Assembly (NCBI RefSeq): GCF_963678635.1
Contig: NC_087070.1
Coordinates: forward strand, 16,063,840-16,127,839
Length of the DNA: 64,000 bases
Source: Symsagittifera roscoffensis
Lineage: Eukaryota; Xenacoelomorpha; Acoela; Convolutidae
Direction of reading: 5' to 3'
Position numbers and translations under genes: made by a program. Within the stretch, counting starts at the first letter, position 1, and every line of letters starts with the position of its first letter. A model generated the notes under the pieces. The model was not told the origin of the DNA, made no database searches, and saw only the letters and a program-made list of their open reading frames with translations. Below, in pieces: positions 17,479 through 30,500 of this stretch.

Positions 17479-18810
17479 TCAATTTAGGGACGGATTTAGG
17501 CCTTTCTCAGGAATTTGACCCCAGCAAGTACCAATGTTTTTGTTCTTTGAGGAAAGTTTCGAGGTCTGAAATTTAGGGTAAGATAATCCGTTTTAGTTTG
17601 GGCCTCAAATAGGACTCATTTTATGACTCGAGGCAGATAAACATACCCTGGACTCCAAATTCAACCCTCCTTGTCAAAACGGGCTATTTATAAGGACTTC
17701 ATGGGTTCCAGCTTCAAGATGTTCTAGTCCTTCATCACTAGTAGCGGACCTATGAAGTCACTGCCCTCATCCAGTGGATCTACTCCTGAGACGCCCATAC
17801 TTGTTTATGACCTTTTCCATGACTCAAGAGTGAATGTATTACCGCTGATTTCCCGAATCATCACCTTACTTCTCGGTTCTGTAAAACGTTATGATGCTTT
17901 CTATGAGAACCTACAGAAAATGCAGCTCAAAGCTAGCAAGAATGCAACCCCAAAGATGTTTTACACTCGATGGGTTGAACGACACGACGTGGCTCTGACT
18001 TTTATCCAGCTCAAGCCTTCCTTTGAAGCTACGCCAGAAGACATCAGCAGATGAATTGGGATATGTTTTGCAGCCGATTGCTGTGCTTTTCTGGTTATCA
18101 TGATGCGTTCAAGGTTCCTGATTGCGCTGATGACAGTGAAGCATATGCTTGGAACGACTACAGCTACCGGCAATGATATTCAGATCTTCGCTAGAAGTGC
18201 CTCAGTTGAAAGATTTTATTTCGAGCTTGCGATATATCTTTCAAAAAAGGTGCAACGGTAAAGGGAAGGCAGTGTCCGCTGGTAGAAAACTGATTCTGAC
18301 TCTGCAAAGCTTGGTGATGTTCAGATAGGGGGTCAAACTGGCAGACCTAGCGTCATCGGCTTTTGAAAACTTCAGACAGAAGTTGTCAAAAGCCCCAGCG
18401 AGTTCGAAAGTTACAAAAACAGGTGGCCGCTTTTCCGGTACTTCGATACCCCAGAAACCGCCATAGATGTCCTCAGAGTGTGTCTCAAACCGACACCGCC
18501 AATTACTTTTTTTCTCTAGGCTAGTGCTACCCTCCCAGTGAATGTATGGACTGCTGAGCGCTGTTTTTTGGGTTGAATTTACTTTGCTCCAATATGAAAA
18601 AGGTTCGACTCCTTAAACTGACGCTGATTCACATCGACAAAGATGTAGAATTCAAAGGCGAGGATGTCATTGACAGATTTGCCTCAAAAAATCAACTACT
18701 CAATGTTGTTCAGCTTCAATCATTCAATTACTATGATTAAATCAATGATTTGTCGGTTTTGTTCTCAGTCCGCAGCCCATAAAAAAAATTTAGATCTGCC
18801 GCTCACTAGG
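17479..18810 (+). pseudogene. hAT-family transposase pseudogene
   Basis: The frame at 17752-18054 has RVNVLPLISRIITLL followed by TRWVERHDVAL, the pattern of hAT transposases of the DUF4371 or MYM-like type, where an RW motif precedes a helical region. Broken downstream frames (to about 18,740) give FSLG, a run matching the hAT C-terminal dimerisation segment (NMKKVRLLKLTLIHID) and a final DVIDRFASKNQ. At least four frame breaks are needed to read across, so it is inactive. The flanks carry tagggacggatttagg on the left (about 17,485) and tttagatctgccgctcac on the right (about 18,788), resembling the ends of the local MITE family in inverted orientation. Confidence 0.75.
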
Positions 18811-19487
18811 ACTAACTCAAAATTTCTATAAAAATTGTCATCAGTTGCGAATTATACAAATTTCGAAGTTTTTAAGCAAAAAATGGGATAATTTTTCCTT
18901 GCAGCACTTTTATACATGAGCCTGTTTAAATTTAAGTTTTCTCAAATTTTTTCGTAAAATTCAAAGATGACTTAGGGAAAAAACCTCTTCACTGAATCAA
19001 TTTCTATTCAGTTTGAATCATTCTGCATCAAACAACCGTTGATCGAAAAACTTTTGTAATACTTTCAGAGTGGTTTCAGATTTAAGACGTTTTCGCGCAA
19101 GGTCGTGGGTATCACAAACACATATGCGCTACTTCCATCAGACTTCACAATTTCCTGTGAAATTTCAGAAAATGATCAAACATTTCGGTAAAACCTAAAG
19201 AATGTCACCAACTTATATCAAATTTCGCCACAATTTTCAGTTTGCGACTACACAAAAGCAAGATTACCGAATGTTTTCGGTTGTCATGTAACTATCGCCG
19301 ATAATTTAAGTAAATGTTTTTCTGATACTCAACAAAGTCAGAACTAATTGTTTTGCATTCCTCAACAGCTCATATAAAAAAGTTAAATGATGAATTTTGA
19401 ATATAGGTAATCATCGAAACAAACTTAGCTTTCCTCAATTTCCTTTGGAAGAACTTTGAATATGGGAAATTTCGGTTTCATGAAATT
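18811..19487. other. No gene seen
   Basis: AT-rich sequence without open frames of note or recognised repeats. Confidence 0.5.
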
Positions 19488-19560
19488 CTACCCTATTCCA
19501 ATCTACCCTGTGCTAATCTACCCTATACTATTCTATCCTACATACCAATCTACCCTATTG
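19488..19560 (-). repeat. Left array of the GGGTAGATT repeat
   Basis: About four degenerate units of a 17-18 bp motif (on the plus strand ctaccctatnccaat). Inverted relative to the array at 20741. Confidence 0.8.
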
Positions 19561-20398
19561 AGATCGTGCTTAGTTTCGTACAATCGCTTTAGGCCCACTT
19601 CGTTCATTTTCCGGTTGAGCGCTTGACATAAATGAAAATAGAAGCCTTTCAACGACGCTCCGGTATCAGGACTAGCGAAAACGTTTAGTGCTGCACGTTC
19701 AAAATCGAGGAGAACGCGGTGAGGCTCGGTGTTTTCGGTGATGGCTGATAATCCCTTCAGTAGCTTTTTGTGTGCTCTGTTTTGTTTGGTAACAGTGCAT
19801 AAATGCACGGGGGTTAAAATCCAGCGAGTTGAATGTGGATGGTGTAAAGTTGATAAAATTGAATAGTGCAAACTTTGAATGTTCCATTACACAGCCAAAC
19901 ATCTCGATGTAATATCAAACTCTGGATATTGTCGCGATCTCCAAAAATCAACACCCTTTCTGGACCTTCAATGCCGCTATCGAAGACGCAAAAATCTTCG
20001 TGTTGCTTTGGTACTTTAAAATGTCTGTCGATAATTGGAGGCAATGTGGGTCTCTCATTTGCCTTCTGTCGATTTCGGGCCCGATTAATCGCCGACCGGC
20101 AAGGAAGAGCTAATTGAACGGCTTTTTCTTCGGATACAGACTGCAGGCCGTTTGCTATAATTATGCTATTGACTGGAAATTGCTGAACTTTTGTGTCCTG
20201 TTTCATTTTCTGCACGATAAGCCTTGCATCTGAACGACAAGGAAACACTTCGTGAGTGTGTTCATTTCTACAGGAGATAAGATCGTTATCTCGGGTTATT
20301 GCTGTTGTTTTGCATTTATGGGACCCCCATATTAAACACTTCCAGTGAATGTTTCCATTCTTTGGTTCCTGTTTTTTTTTTTGTAAACTCGTGGCCAC
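19533..20398 (-). pseudogene. FLYWCH zinc finger / MULE transposase, broken
   Basis: The 194-codon frame (20398 to 19814) starts in a FLYWCH-type zinc finger: WKCLIWGSHKCK followed by a cysteine and NEHTH, the usual C-x-C and H-x-H ligands. It runs into the MULE transposase domain (RDVWLCNGTFKVC, QFYQLYTIH). After an in-frame TAA and a frameshift the domain continues at 19871-19533 with LLDFERAALN and FHLCQALNRK, the second acidic motif and the CxxH-like segment of the family. In active MULE proteins the first motif reads DGTF; here it is NGTF, so a catalytic acid is lost. The stop, the frameshift and this change mark it as dead. Upstream frames to 20559 may be the damaged start. Confidence 0.8.
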
Positions 20399-20740
20399 CG
20401 ATTACAAGCGTTCTCCGATTCTGTTGGGATAGACCCCAAGAAAATTGACTCATTTTGGTAAATGTTATTCGAAGGAAAATTGATATAATGACGTAGTTTT
20501 GGTTTCATTTTTGTACGTGATATTGAAAATTGGGGATGAAAACCTGTTAATTGAGACAAATTTCAGACTTCGAGGCTAAAAATGCTATCTAGTCTTTAGA
20601 ACAATTTCCTTGAGTGGAAGACTCAAATTGAGTCCAAAAATTTAGACTCAAATGAATTAACACGTGCTGTTATCTTTCCGATTCTAATTATGACTTTGAA
20701 AGGCTACATTAATTATGCGCCAAATCGACACAGGTTAAAC

Positions 20741-20850
20741 TGGTATTTAGGGCAGATTAGTATAGGGTTGATTGGTATAGGGTAGATTGATATGCAGGGT
20801 ATAATGGCATAGGGTAGAATGGTATAGGGTAGTTTGGAATAGGGTAGATT
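20741..20850 (+). repeat. Right array of the GGGTAGATT repeat
   Basis: About six degenerate units such as ggtatagggtagattg, tandem, inverted relative to 19488-19560. Confidence 0.8.
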
Positions 20851-21144
20851 GTCCTGCCACCGAAATTTCACCGTGCATAAATTACTCTCTTTTGCAATTT
20901 TCAAACCGCAGATTGCAGGTTAAATTGCTTTCATTTTTGATTTCACAGTGCCAATATATTCATTGGGGAGCATACACATTGTTTTTAACAACTACGATTT
21001 TTATTGCCCCAAGTGATCCAAAAAAACTACCACAAATATAATTCTTATAATAATCCAAGTATTTCAACTTGAGTCTTGTTAAAAGATAATTAAGTCTTAT
21101 ACACTAAAGGGACCAAAGTGAAGAAATCACAAACCAAATCTACC
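20851..21144. other. No gene seen
   Basis: Short AT-rich interval without features. Confidence 0.5.
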
Positions 21145-21375
21145 AGGGGCGGATCTAGGATATTCTCGAGGGGAGGGGGCAGATTTTCAAAAAAAAAATT
21201 GGAAAAAAAAAAATTTTTTAGGTTGACCAAAATGATTTTCTGAGATCTCCCAAATCATTAAAAAGACCGCATTTTGACCCAAATTTGTAAGCCGCGGGCA
21301 ATTTTTGAAAAAACAGGCCTAAAATGCGTTTTTAGACACTTTTTGGAAAATTTTGACCAAAAAATCGCGTTGTCT
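21145..21375 (+). repeat. hAT-like MITE, one end present
   Basis: It begins caggggcggatctagga, the terminal motif of the family, followed by a G-rich run, a gacc...tttctgagatctccc segment, and the core gccgcgggcaatttttgaaaa. The right half found in other copies is missing. Confidence 0.75.
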
Positions 21376-22204
21376 TCATCGTCTAAATCAGCTGATGAAA
21401 TCTATGCAATTTGCAAAAACGCAAACTTCACTACAAAGTTTTGAATAGTGTTATCCAATGATCAGAATTGAAATTCAACAAATGATTTTAATTTTATGGC
21501 TAATTAAATTAGCCCTTGATTTTAAAAACGTTAATGGAAACTTTTGTAGAAAGATTCAAGATGCATATTTTATACAGAAATGGTTGCAAACATTTTTATC
21601 GACTTCAAATAATACTGAAACGCCTCATCACGATGCTTGTATTTGATTGACTGCTTTTTGCCAATGAAGCTCCAGTTTCAGAAACATTGATTTCGCTCTG
21701 TTTAGTGCATGAGATTTATCAGTTGCACAAATTATTTTGCCTCAAATCAATTTAAAACGTTTGTTACTCACGCTTACTCGTTAGGCAGCAGCATAGAAAA
21801 TTATAAAAATCTCATAATCTTTTCAATACTTTGATCAAATTGACCAATTTTTTTATTTGGTCAAATTGACAACAATTTGGGTAAACTTTTTGTCGACAGA
21901 ATTTTGCCCAAACTGCTCGCAGGTGAAATATATATTTTTTTCAGATTTGAACGCAAGCAGACGGTATTTTCAAGTAGGCAATTAAAATTAAAAAGCTGTT
22001 TAGTCGAGCACTATTCTAGACGTTTTGTCTACATTCAAATGGCTTCAATAATTCAGAAATTTTTTCAAGTGGTTGTTTAAGCAAACATAATGTTTAATTG
22101 AGGCATAAATAATCAGTCGAATTTGCAGAATATATTCTGTTTTCTCTGTTTTACACAATTATACACAATCTGTTCAATTGCTTACTCAAAACTGTTGATT
22201 TCAA
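21376..22204. other. No gene seen
   Basis: AT-rich sequence. Two frames of 62 and 67 codons show no coding signature. Confidence 0.5.
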
Positions 22205-22825
22205 AAGTAATTTTGGATACGTAACAAAAAGTAGACAAATCGTAAAGTAAACACGTCAAAAATTACAAAAACACTATTTCAAAATATTAGAATTGAAGAG
22301 AAAAAGCAAGCTAGGAAATAAATAAGGAATACTAATTTGTTTGGGGGCGTTCAACTATGCCGAATTACAATAGTGCCGAAAAAGGCAGGAAAATTTCAGA
22401 ATAATTTACACGCATTTTCTAAAGAGCGAGAAACTACTGACGCTAATTATCAAAAACAAAAACACTCCAATTTTGGCGCCAAATGTCTGCAACTGTAAAT
22501 TAAACCTTTATTTTGGCGCCAAAACGTCTAAATTGCTTTTTTTCTCTCCCAAAATCATTAAGTGCCACTTAAGATTGTAAACGTTCGCCATTAAATTTTT
22601 GTTTGTCGCACTTAATATGTTGAAATTTGTTCATATTTCTGGCACTGTTGAACAAAGTTTTCATTTTCGACACTGTTGAACTAATTTTTTTTCCGGCACT
22701 GTTGTACTTCGGCACTGTTTTACTGCCCTATTTGTTTGCTAAGTTTTCTTTCTATTCTCAATTCTGATTGTTACCATAGTATTTGTTATTTTTTGACGAA
22801 ATAAAGTTGTCTACTGTTAGGACAG
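22205..22825. repeat. Decayed fold-back element with an inserted repeat
   Basis: Its outer parts (22205-22330 and 22735-22825) resemble the inner arms of the fold-back at 23173-23670: gtagacaa...gaaataaataa on the left and ttctattctcaattctg...gtctac on the right. The middle, about 22340-22735, holds repeated cggcactgttgaac/gtacaatagtgccg motifs in both orientations that extend again at 22835-22905. These look like a second inverted-repeat element placed inside or beside the first. Confidence 0.5.
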
Positions 22826-23172
22826 TACATTAGTGCCGGAGTACAATATTGCCGAAAAACAAAAAGTTGTTCAACAGTGCCAAACACTAACTTTATAAAT
22901 GTTTTTGTTTTCATCTAAATCACTGACAAGTAATTATTTTCAAATGGACAAACGTTGAAAAGAAAAAAATGGCCATTTAAATAAGGCGCTTGTTAAACAA
23001 ACTGTACTCTTCCAATTGCGGCGTCATGAATTTTTCTGAACAAACCTTTTTCTCAACAAAATTATTAAGTTCTTAGGGCTGTAAAAAAAGCAAGAGTGCG
23101 TTCCAAAAGCAGAAAATTTTTATTTCACCCCGCTAAAAAGTTGGCAAATACTATATTAACCGAAAACTGGAT

Positions 23173-23670
23173 ACTAAATAGCCATGCCAAAGTGTTCATC
23201 GAATTCTTTCAAAAACACGATGTTTTGTTCTTCCTTCTAGAATTGCAATTTTAGTTACAAAAAGCCCGCAATAACACGTAATTTAAGCTAGTAAAAACTT
23301 ACACTTTCTTATCTGTATGCTTTTCAAGTCATAAAGTAGACACGTCATAAAGTAGACAACGAAAATATTAACCATTCAGAATCGAAAACAGAAAGCAAAC
23401 TGAAATAAATAATTAAAAAATATTTATTTCCTAGGTTTACTTCCTATTCTCGATTCTGAATGGTTAATATTGTCGTTGTCTATTTTATGACTTGTTTTTT
23501 TTTGCTACATAACCAAAAAAGCATACAAATAAAGTAACGTAAGACTTTGTTAAATTAAATTACGTGTTATCGCGGGCTTTTTCTAACTAAAATTGAAATT
23601 CTGGAAGAAAGAACAAAACATATCGTTTCTGAAAGAATTCGAGGAACAATTTGGCATGGCCATTTAGTAG
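23173..23670. repeat. Fold-back element with arms of about 245 bp
   Basis: The two halves are inverted copies centred near 23,422. The left arm starts actaaatagccatgccaaa and the right arm ends tttggcatggccatttagt. Matching stretches include gaattctttca, gttttgttctt, agcccgcnataacacgtaat and attaaccattcagaatcga. The arms have diverged moderately and carry small indels. No ORF lies inside, so it is a nonautonomous fold-back or MITE. Confidence 0.85.
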
Positions 23671-24529
23671 CAGATGCATGACTATTTATTCATTTTCGCT
23701 ATTTTTTTAACAAAAATTTTAAAAAAACTATGTCAATTCTTTTGAAAAAGGTTATTGCGATTGCTGAAACTGTTCTGATTTGAACATCATCCTTTGAAGA
23801 CAGTGAGAAAAATTGCAATTACTTGAGCATTAACAACTTGAATATAAAGCAAACTGATAAAACCGTCAGTGAAAAAGATTGACCAGGGACTTGACTGGGC
23901 TTCAAGTTTTCAGACCAGTCTGATTGCAAGAAAATCATCAAGCAACTGCAAAAAAATATCAATCAAACAATTAATTAAATTTATTTGTTTACAAATAGTT
24001 TTATTTATTTTTGGTAATAATTGATGATATTCGACAATATGTACAAATTCAATAGGAAACTGATAACTGGAGTATGATGCTGTTTTCTACTTTTTTCCGG
24101 ATTTTTATCCTATGTTGCTCTTAGGACGCTATTGAACCAAGTGACAAACAGGAGTTTGAATGACATCTGTGTTGAGTATTTCTAAAAAAAGCAGAGACGC
24201 CATTGTTACCGTTATTAGTTGCAAAAAAATTAGACATCGCCTGAAATGAATAAAATCATACTAAAGAGCGTTTGAAATTTGTAATTTAATTTTCAAACCT
24301 AGATACCATCTGCTTTTCTTGATAAATGCAATTCAACAAGTATTAACATCGTCATTTAATTCAAGTTACTGAAATTCTACAGCAAAAAAAAATATAAAAG
24401 GACATACTCTATGAAATTAGTTGAAGTGAAGGTATCCTATATCCTAAATACCAATATACGTGTTTTGACAAAAAGAATAATATTATCTTTAGCCATCATA
24501 TCCCATATACCAAAATACCAAGAAAAAAA
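23671..24529 (-). other. Region downstream of the lectin gene
   Basis: It should contain the 3' UTR of the lectin gene. The first strong AATAAA-type motif on the minus strand is at about 23,999-24,012 (plus strand ttttatttattttt), some 500 bp after the stop codon. No other gene is seen. Confidence 0.4.
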
Positions 24530-27500
24530 TTATTTGGCATATCCGATGTTCTGTAGATCAGACGCATCAGAATAATTTCTAGTACATAAGAGTTTCATAC
24601 CCATGTATTTGTCGGCCAGCTCCTGAGCTCCTTCGAACCCCTTCTCCAGTCTTTTGTCCCTCATCATGTACAGCTGGTACCTATTCTGGTCCTCCCAGTC
24701 CAACTCGCAGGTGCCATCGGCCGGCAACTGGGACCCCTCCTGGTCATACATCAGCGCACTGTTCCACGCCTGCTTGTTCAGCGCATACACGTCTCGATCT
24801 GCAGCAAATTACCAGCTACGGGTTTTATAAAAGAAATTACGAGGCCTATATATCGTGTAAATTCATTTCTTCAATTGAAGTTTGCGCGCGCTATAATTCA
24901 TTGAGTTCGTAGCTAGGTAATAAGTCATCAAGTTCAGAATGAATTTTTCCGGTTATTCACCTTAAGTTGACTCATCAAAGAAAAAAACGAGAAACTGGTT
25001 GTTCAGCTCATTGCGAAACCACTATTGTACTCCTGGTTAAAATAAGATACATTTTCGTATTAACTTTTTAATTTTTGAGCAAATAACGTAATTGCATATA
25101 AAAAAACCGCTTGGTTAAAAAAACATGTTGCTCTTGAGAACTAAATACAACAAAACTGCATATATGAAAACAAAGCGCTAAAGTTTTTGACTGCCTTTTA
25201 ACGCCGATGAAAAAATTTGCGATGAGAAAACAAAAAAATTATCTTGTTTTTTTTATTCTTATTTTGAGTTTTTCCCCTGCACAGGCAGATCTAAGACCTT
25301 TTTTCTATCACTGCCATGACCTTACTTTGACTAAAAACTTTGCACCGCAAGCAAAATTTTAGAAAACCAGGCCAAAAAGGGCGCGTCCAAAATTTTCTGG
25401 CCAAAATTTTCTCAAAAATATCGCTTAAAAACACTTTTTAGAAAATTTTGATCAAAAAAGTGCGTTTTTCCGTGCGCGTTCTCTCCTCAAAGTTAGTATA
25501 TATTCGCGTCAAAAAGGAGACCCTTTGGGTAGGCAGGGGTCGAGTCTCTGAGAGGAAGGAAGGGCCCCCGACCCCTCCCCCATAAATCTGCCCCTGCCCC
25601 TACACGCCATGTAAATTCCAGAATGCTTTATTTTGCGTCTGCTAACGTAAAAAGAACAGTCTGTATCCGTTTAATGAAGAAATGTTTAACTTGCTGGTTA
25701 CGCTTTAAAAGCACAAAAAATGTCGCGGGTTAATTATACAAAGTTTAGTTTTAGTGGTCAGGGTAGTCCCAAACTCAATCCCTTTTAAATTTTCACCTTT
25801 GGACATCAATATATCGCAGATGGTAAAGGAAAAATTGCCGAAATGGCTAGTTAAAAATCGAAAGTTGTCACGAGCAAAACTACCCGAGCACAAAAAACTC
25901 CATCATTTTTATCAAAAGTCGAAACAATTATCACGATAAATTGTAAGTCATTTCTTTACTTATACATAATTTACTTCCTCGAATTGTTGACATGATGATT
26001 GCAAAGAAAAATCTGGCGCGCTACAAAAATATTCCTCCAGGAAAAATTCAGGTATGACAAAACCCTTATTATATAAATTTTACTCAAGTTGAAAAATCTA
26101 TAGACATTACCATAGACAAAAAAAAATTGTGTCAAAATAGCATAAACATTTTCTCACTTGTTAAAACCTGGGAATCTTTTTTATTTTAATACTAATTTCC
26201 ACCGATTTTTTAAAATCTGTTGTAAAAAAAGAAATCAGAAAAGTTGAAACATATTCCGGACAAATATATTGTTTGTCGGGCAGAGAGTCACATGTAAATA
26301 ATCTTTTTAAGATCATAGTTAAAATTATAAAACAAGGGGACAATAATAAATAACTTGGCAAATACATAACTGAAGAAAAGATAACAGCTGCCATTAAACC
26401 AGATGAAGCATTAAAAAATGTTGAAGCTGAAAGAAGCTAATTACAAGAGCAAAAAAATCAATAAGAGGGTTCATATTTGATATTATAAGTTTTAGCAATT
26501 AGAAGAAAATGTTTTTATTGAAGCGTTAAAAATTACAAATGACTTCTTGGACTTGTTTTTTCTCTAAATAAGAGACATCTAAATGTGTGACAGAGAACAT
26601 TTTTCATGTATGTTGTGGCAAGTTTTCATTTGTTATATTTTTGTGATCTTATTTTAATTCCTAAACTACACCTAAATAACAAAAAATTTGCGTTGATTTT
26701 TGTTTTTCCCCCATTTTCACAGTGGTTTCAGCGGCGGTTTTTGGTTTCAGTGTATAAGGTGCAATTTAATAAAGTAAGCGGTTAGATTTTTGCTCATGAA
26801 GGCGCCACCCGACAAAAAGATGCCTTTTCGAAATTCCCCCAAGCCGAGCTAAATTGTAAAGAAACAAATTCATACCAAGTTTCATCATAAGTGTTAGGCT
26901 TAAAGTTATTATCAAAAAAACAATGAAATTATCAGAAAATTTAAATTATTATCAGAAAACATGTTGTTTCTGAACAGGAGAACACCTAAAAAATACTGAT
27001 TCTTTGGAGGCTGCTCCTCACTTTATAGTTCCCAAGAACAATTTCCAACCCTTTATGAATTATTTCAAAGGCTGAGCAGTCACAAACTACATACTTTATT
27101 ACAAGTCCTCGTGTAATAGTTGCGGTGTGGGAAATCAAACAAGATCCAAAAACTTAGACAACCATTGAGTGTCCAACAGATGCTGCTTTTATTTAATATT
27201 TGACGGGTAGCAGAGAAACTCACGCATGCAGACGGCCCAGTTGGGAAATGAGCATGTGAAGTCGTCCAAGCCCAAGTTGTCATATTGGTCCACAGTTGAG
27301 TGGGTGATCTTCTTTCTACACACACACGCCTCCCCTCCAAACTTGCCCAGAACTAAAAGAGTACTCACTTAGTTCAGTTATACCAATACATCTCTTCAAG
27401 GGTCGATGTTTTGAATTTATAATTTGACTAAAATGGTTGAAATAAGTGCAATAATTCCAGCAAAAATCTATATTCGCACAAGTCTTATTCTTGGGACTGA

Positions 27501-30500
27501 AGGTTGAAATATTGAAATTCAAAAAGTCGAAACATAAAATCAAATTGACTCGAAACGTCAAGCCCAGCCGAGTCGTAACCTAAAGCTAATGTTGTATTTT
27601 GTGGCTACCAGTGCTCAAAAACAAGACTGGTCGTATAGCCCTGATTGTTCCGACTGCCTCTAACTGGCCTTGAGTTGCTTTAAATATTGAATAGGTCCCG
27701 AATAAAAAAATGATAAACTTAAAATTTTTGTACTTCCAATGTCAAATTTAGGTGCCAAAGTTTGATAAGAAATATTATGACCAATTAGTTGGCGTCAATT
27801 CAACTGGGAACGATTATGAAAGCGGATAATTTGCACACAAAAACGATTAGCATTTTAAAACTATTAAGCAATAATCGAGCAGCTATCCCAACCGGATTGT
27901 AGTCTAGTGCAAGCCTACTCTCTTAGCTATCCAAAGGTTTCCGGATCGAAACGAACACGAGTTCAACTTTTGCTGTAATGGTATGATTATGAAAAACCAC
28001 CACAAACTTCAACTCCAAACGTCAAGTCGGATTAACAAGATAAAAACCATAAAAAATGCATTTCAACTGGAATTCAATTACCGTCGAACTCATCTGCAAA
28101 ACATCTGAAAAGAAAACTGGGAATTGATACGTATACTGGGTCCTTTTGATGTTTTTCTCTAGGAAAAAAAAAACGATTTTGCTCTATTTTTTGAAATGGC
28201 TCTTCCAGATTTCTTTTTAAAAGGGCACTTGGGTAACTCGGAAATTTTAAATTGAACTCTTAAGTTAATATATTTGTTCTTGACTGCGCGGAATTTTAGA
28301 TTTATTCTATATTTTTAGACTGTTATAGTATGATTAATTGAAAAAAAATTTCTTCGACGCAACGCCAAACTTTTTCAACGCAACGCCAAATTTTCTATGG
28401 ACACAGTGCTTACGCTATTTTTATAAAGGTAAGTGGTTAAGGGAAATTGTTAGCAAAGATAAGGTTTCAATGAAAAACTCTTAGAAAGTATCTTAGAAGT
28501 TTTTTAAATCTAGAACTTAGTTAAGTTTCAACTTTGACGAGAGTTTTTTAAAATCCAAATTCAAATGTTTGGAGCATATCTTTCGAAATTTTGAAGAACA
28601 AATCTTGAGTTTCGAATCATCATTGCCAAACTTTAAATGGCTCTCTTCAATTTTCTATAGCAATTCTTTGTGCAGTTAATTAATTCCTCTTTAAAGCCAG
28701 CAAGTACAAAAGTTTTTTTTTCTAATTAATTATTCTAATCACGCATATTAAATACGCAAGATGAAATTTTTGCAAGGAATGTTTTAGACTTTATGCGAAA
28801 GCTGGGGTTCTTTTAATTTTTACACATTAATGATGAAAAAAAGGATTTCAAGTAAGTTAATACTAGAAAGAAAAGCGGGATTTTAAATTGGGACAAAAAA
28901 TAGGACCAAGCTTACATACGATTCAAGAAGAAAATATGATCTATAATGTCAACTACGTTCTCATTGAGAAACTCAGCCAATCAGAGTCAAATTAAATCCA
29001 TATTAAACGCTGGGGAATTTTTAACTTGGTTTATCTGAGAAGAAGGAACAAGTTCATTTGATACCAAAAATGAAACAAGCTACTCATATATTTGAAAAAA
29101 AGAATGGGCAATAAGCCTAATGTTTTAAATTTTATCGAGCCTGTCGCTTAATTTTTTTAGAACAGTATTTCAGGGAAAAGACTCCTATCAATTTCCTGAC
29201 AAAAGAGTACCAGCCAATAAAAGCAATTATCAACAAGGATAGCCGGTTGCTGAGCAAGAAGCACAGAATGCTCCGACTATATTAATCAAAAAAAATTGTC
29301 TTCAAAATAAGGTCGGTTTTAGTACTTGGTGTGACTTGTGAACTCTTATAATCTTAGTGAATTTAGTATGATCGATGAAATACATTTTCAAGAAAAAAAA
29401 CGACACAAAAAAAAGAAAAAAAATGTTAAACTTTTCTAATCTTTTGTCACATTTTTTTTCTTTATTGCTTTTTGCCTAAATTATACATAGAAAACTATAA
29501 TAAAATAAAGTTTTGTAATTTTCAATGGATTCGAATCACGACTGAAGGGGCTTGATTTGATATATCACTCGACCCATTCTTAAAATTTGTTGTGTTACCT
29601 GATTTAGAAAAAAAAAACTAAAATACATCCTAATAAAAAGTTCTTCCACATTTTAAATATTTGGAACAACAACGATCAATACAGTAAATTTTACCTTGCA
29701 CTCTGAGATCAACTAGCAAACACGTGAAGCAGCATGAATAAAATGTTAAAAAATCCACACAAAAGTGCCGCTGTTCATCAGTAGGAAACTCCCAAACCTA
29801 TTACTTTGGAAAAAATGCGAAATATTTCAAGTTGTTTTTATAGTCTTTTTAGTCGCAAAAACTTGCTCAAACAATCAAGCTTTACAATCAGTATACAAAG
29901 AAGCGAAGTTTCACTTCGCAAAAACTAGCAAGAGCATATCAAAAAAGCAGCTCTATAAAGTGCAATAAGAAAAAGTAGAAATAAGCCTGGAATTAGTTAA
30001 ATTTCGGCAACGTCTCGGATTCTATCTCCGACCGATCGCAACCTAGGGTTGATGAATCCCACACACAAAGCTCTGAGCCACAAGCCTTAGTTGATCACAA
30101 ACACTAGCCAAAAAAAAACAAAGAACAGATGCAATGAAAATTCCAATGGTAGAGAACGTGATTATAGCAAAAGTGCAACCAAATAAGTGAAAACTTTTAA
30201 TTAACTCTTTCATTTGCGAGTTAGAAAAAAAAATAAGTTTCGTACTAATACACTACGCTGCTAGCCAGTGTAAAAAATATGAGTTATTGCAAATTAGTTA
30301 GTTTTTTATAAAAGCTTATATCAAATTGCAAACAGTAACAAAATAATAACTCAGTCTGGAATGCGGAGAAAGAGTAGCAAAATAGTTTGTCAAACTTTAA
30401 TTGATAACATGCGATGAAAAGGTTCGAAATGATCATAGTTGGCGTCCTTTGGATCGGCAGGGGGTCAAATTCCTGAGAAAGAAAAGCGTCCGCCCCGCCC

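Larger units (their letters stand above)
19488..20850 (-). mobile_element. MULE-like element bounded by inverted repeat arrays
   Basis: A FLYWCH/MULE transposase pseudogene lies between two arrays of a GGTATAGGGTAGATTGG-like unit: 19488-19560 (reverse orientation) and 20741-20850 (forward). The arrays are inverted relative to each other, as terminal inverted repeats should be. The left array begins within about 30 bp of the end of the transposase frame, so the element may be truncated internally. Whether the arrays are the true ends or later satellite growth is not known. Confidence 0.55.

Noticed and set aside
26161-26394. 77-codon minus-strand hydrophobic frame in a lectin intron
   Set aside because: AT-rich intronic sequence, no domain, and it does not fit any splice phase of the gene.
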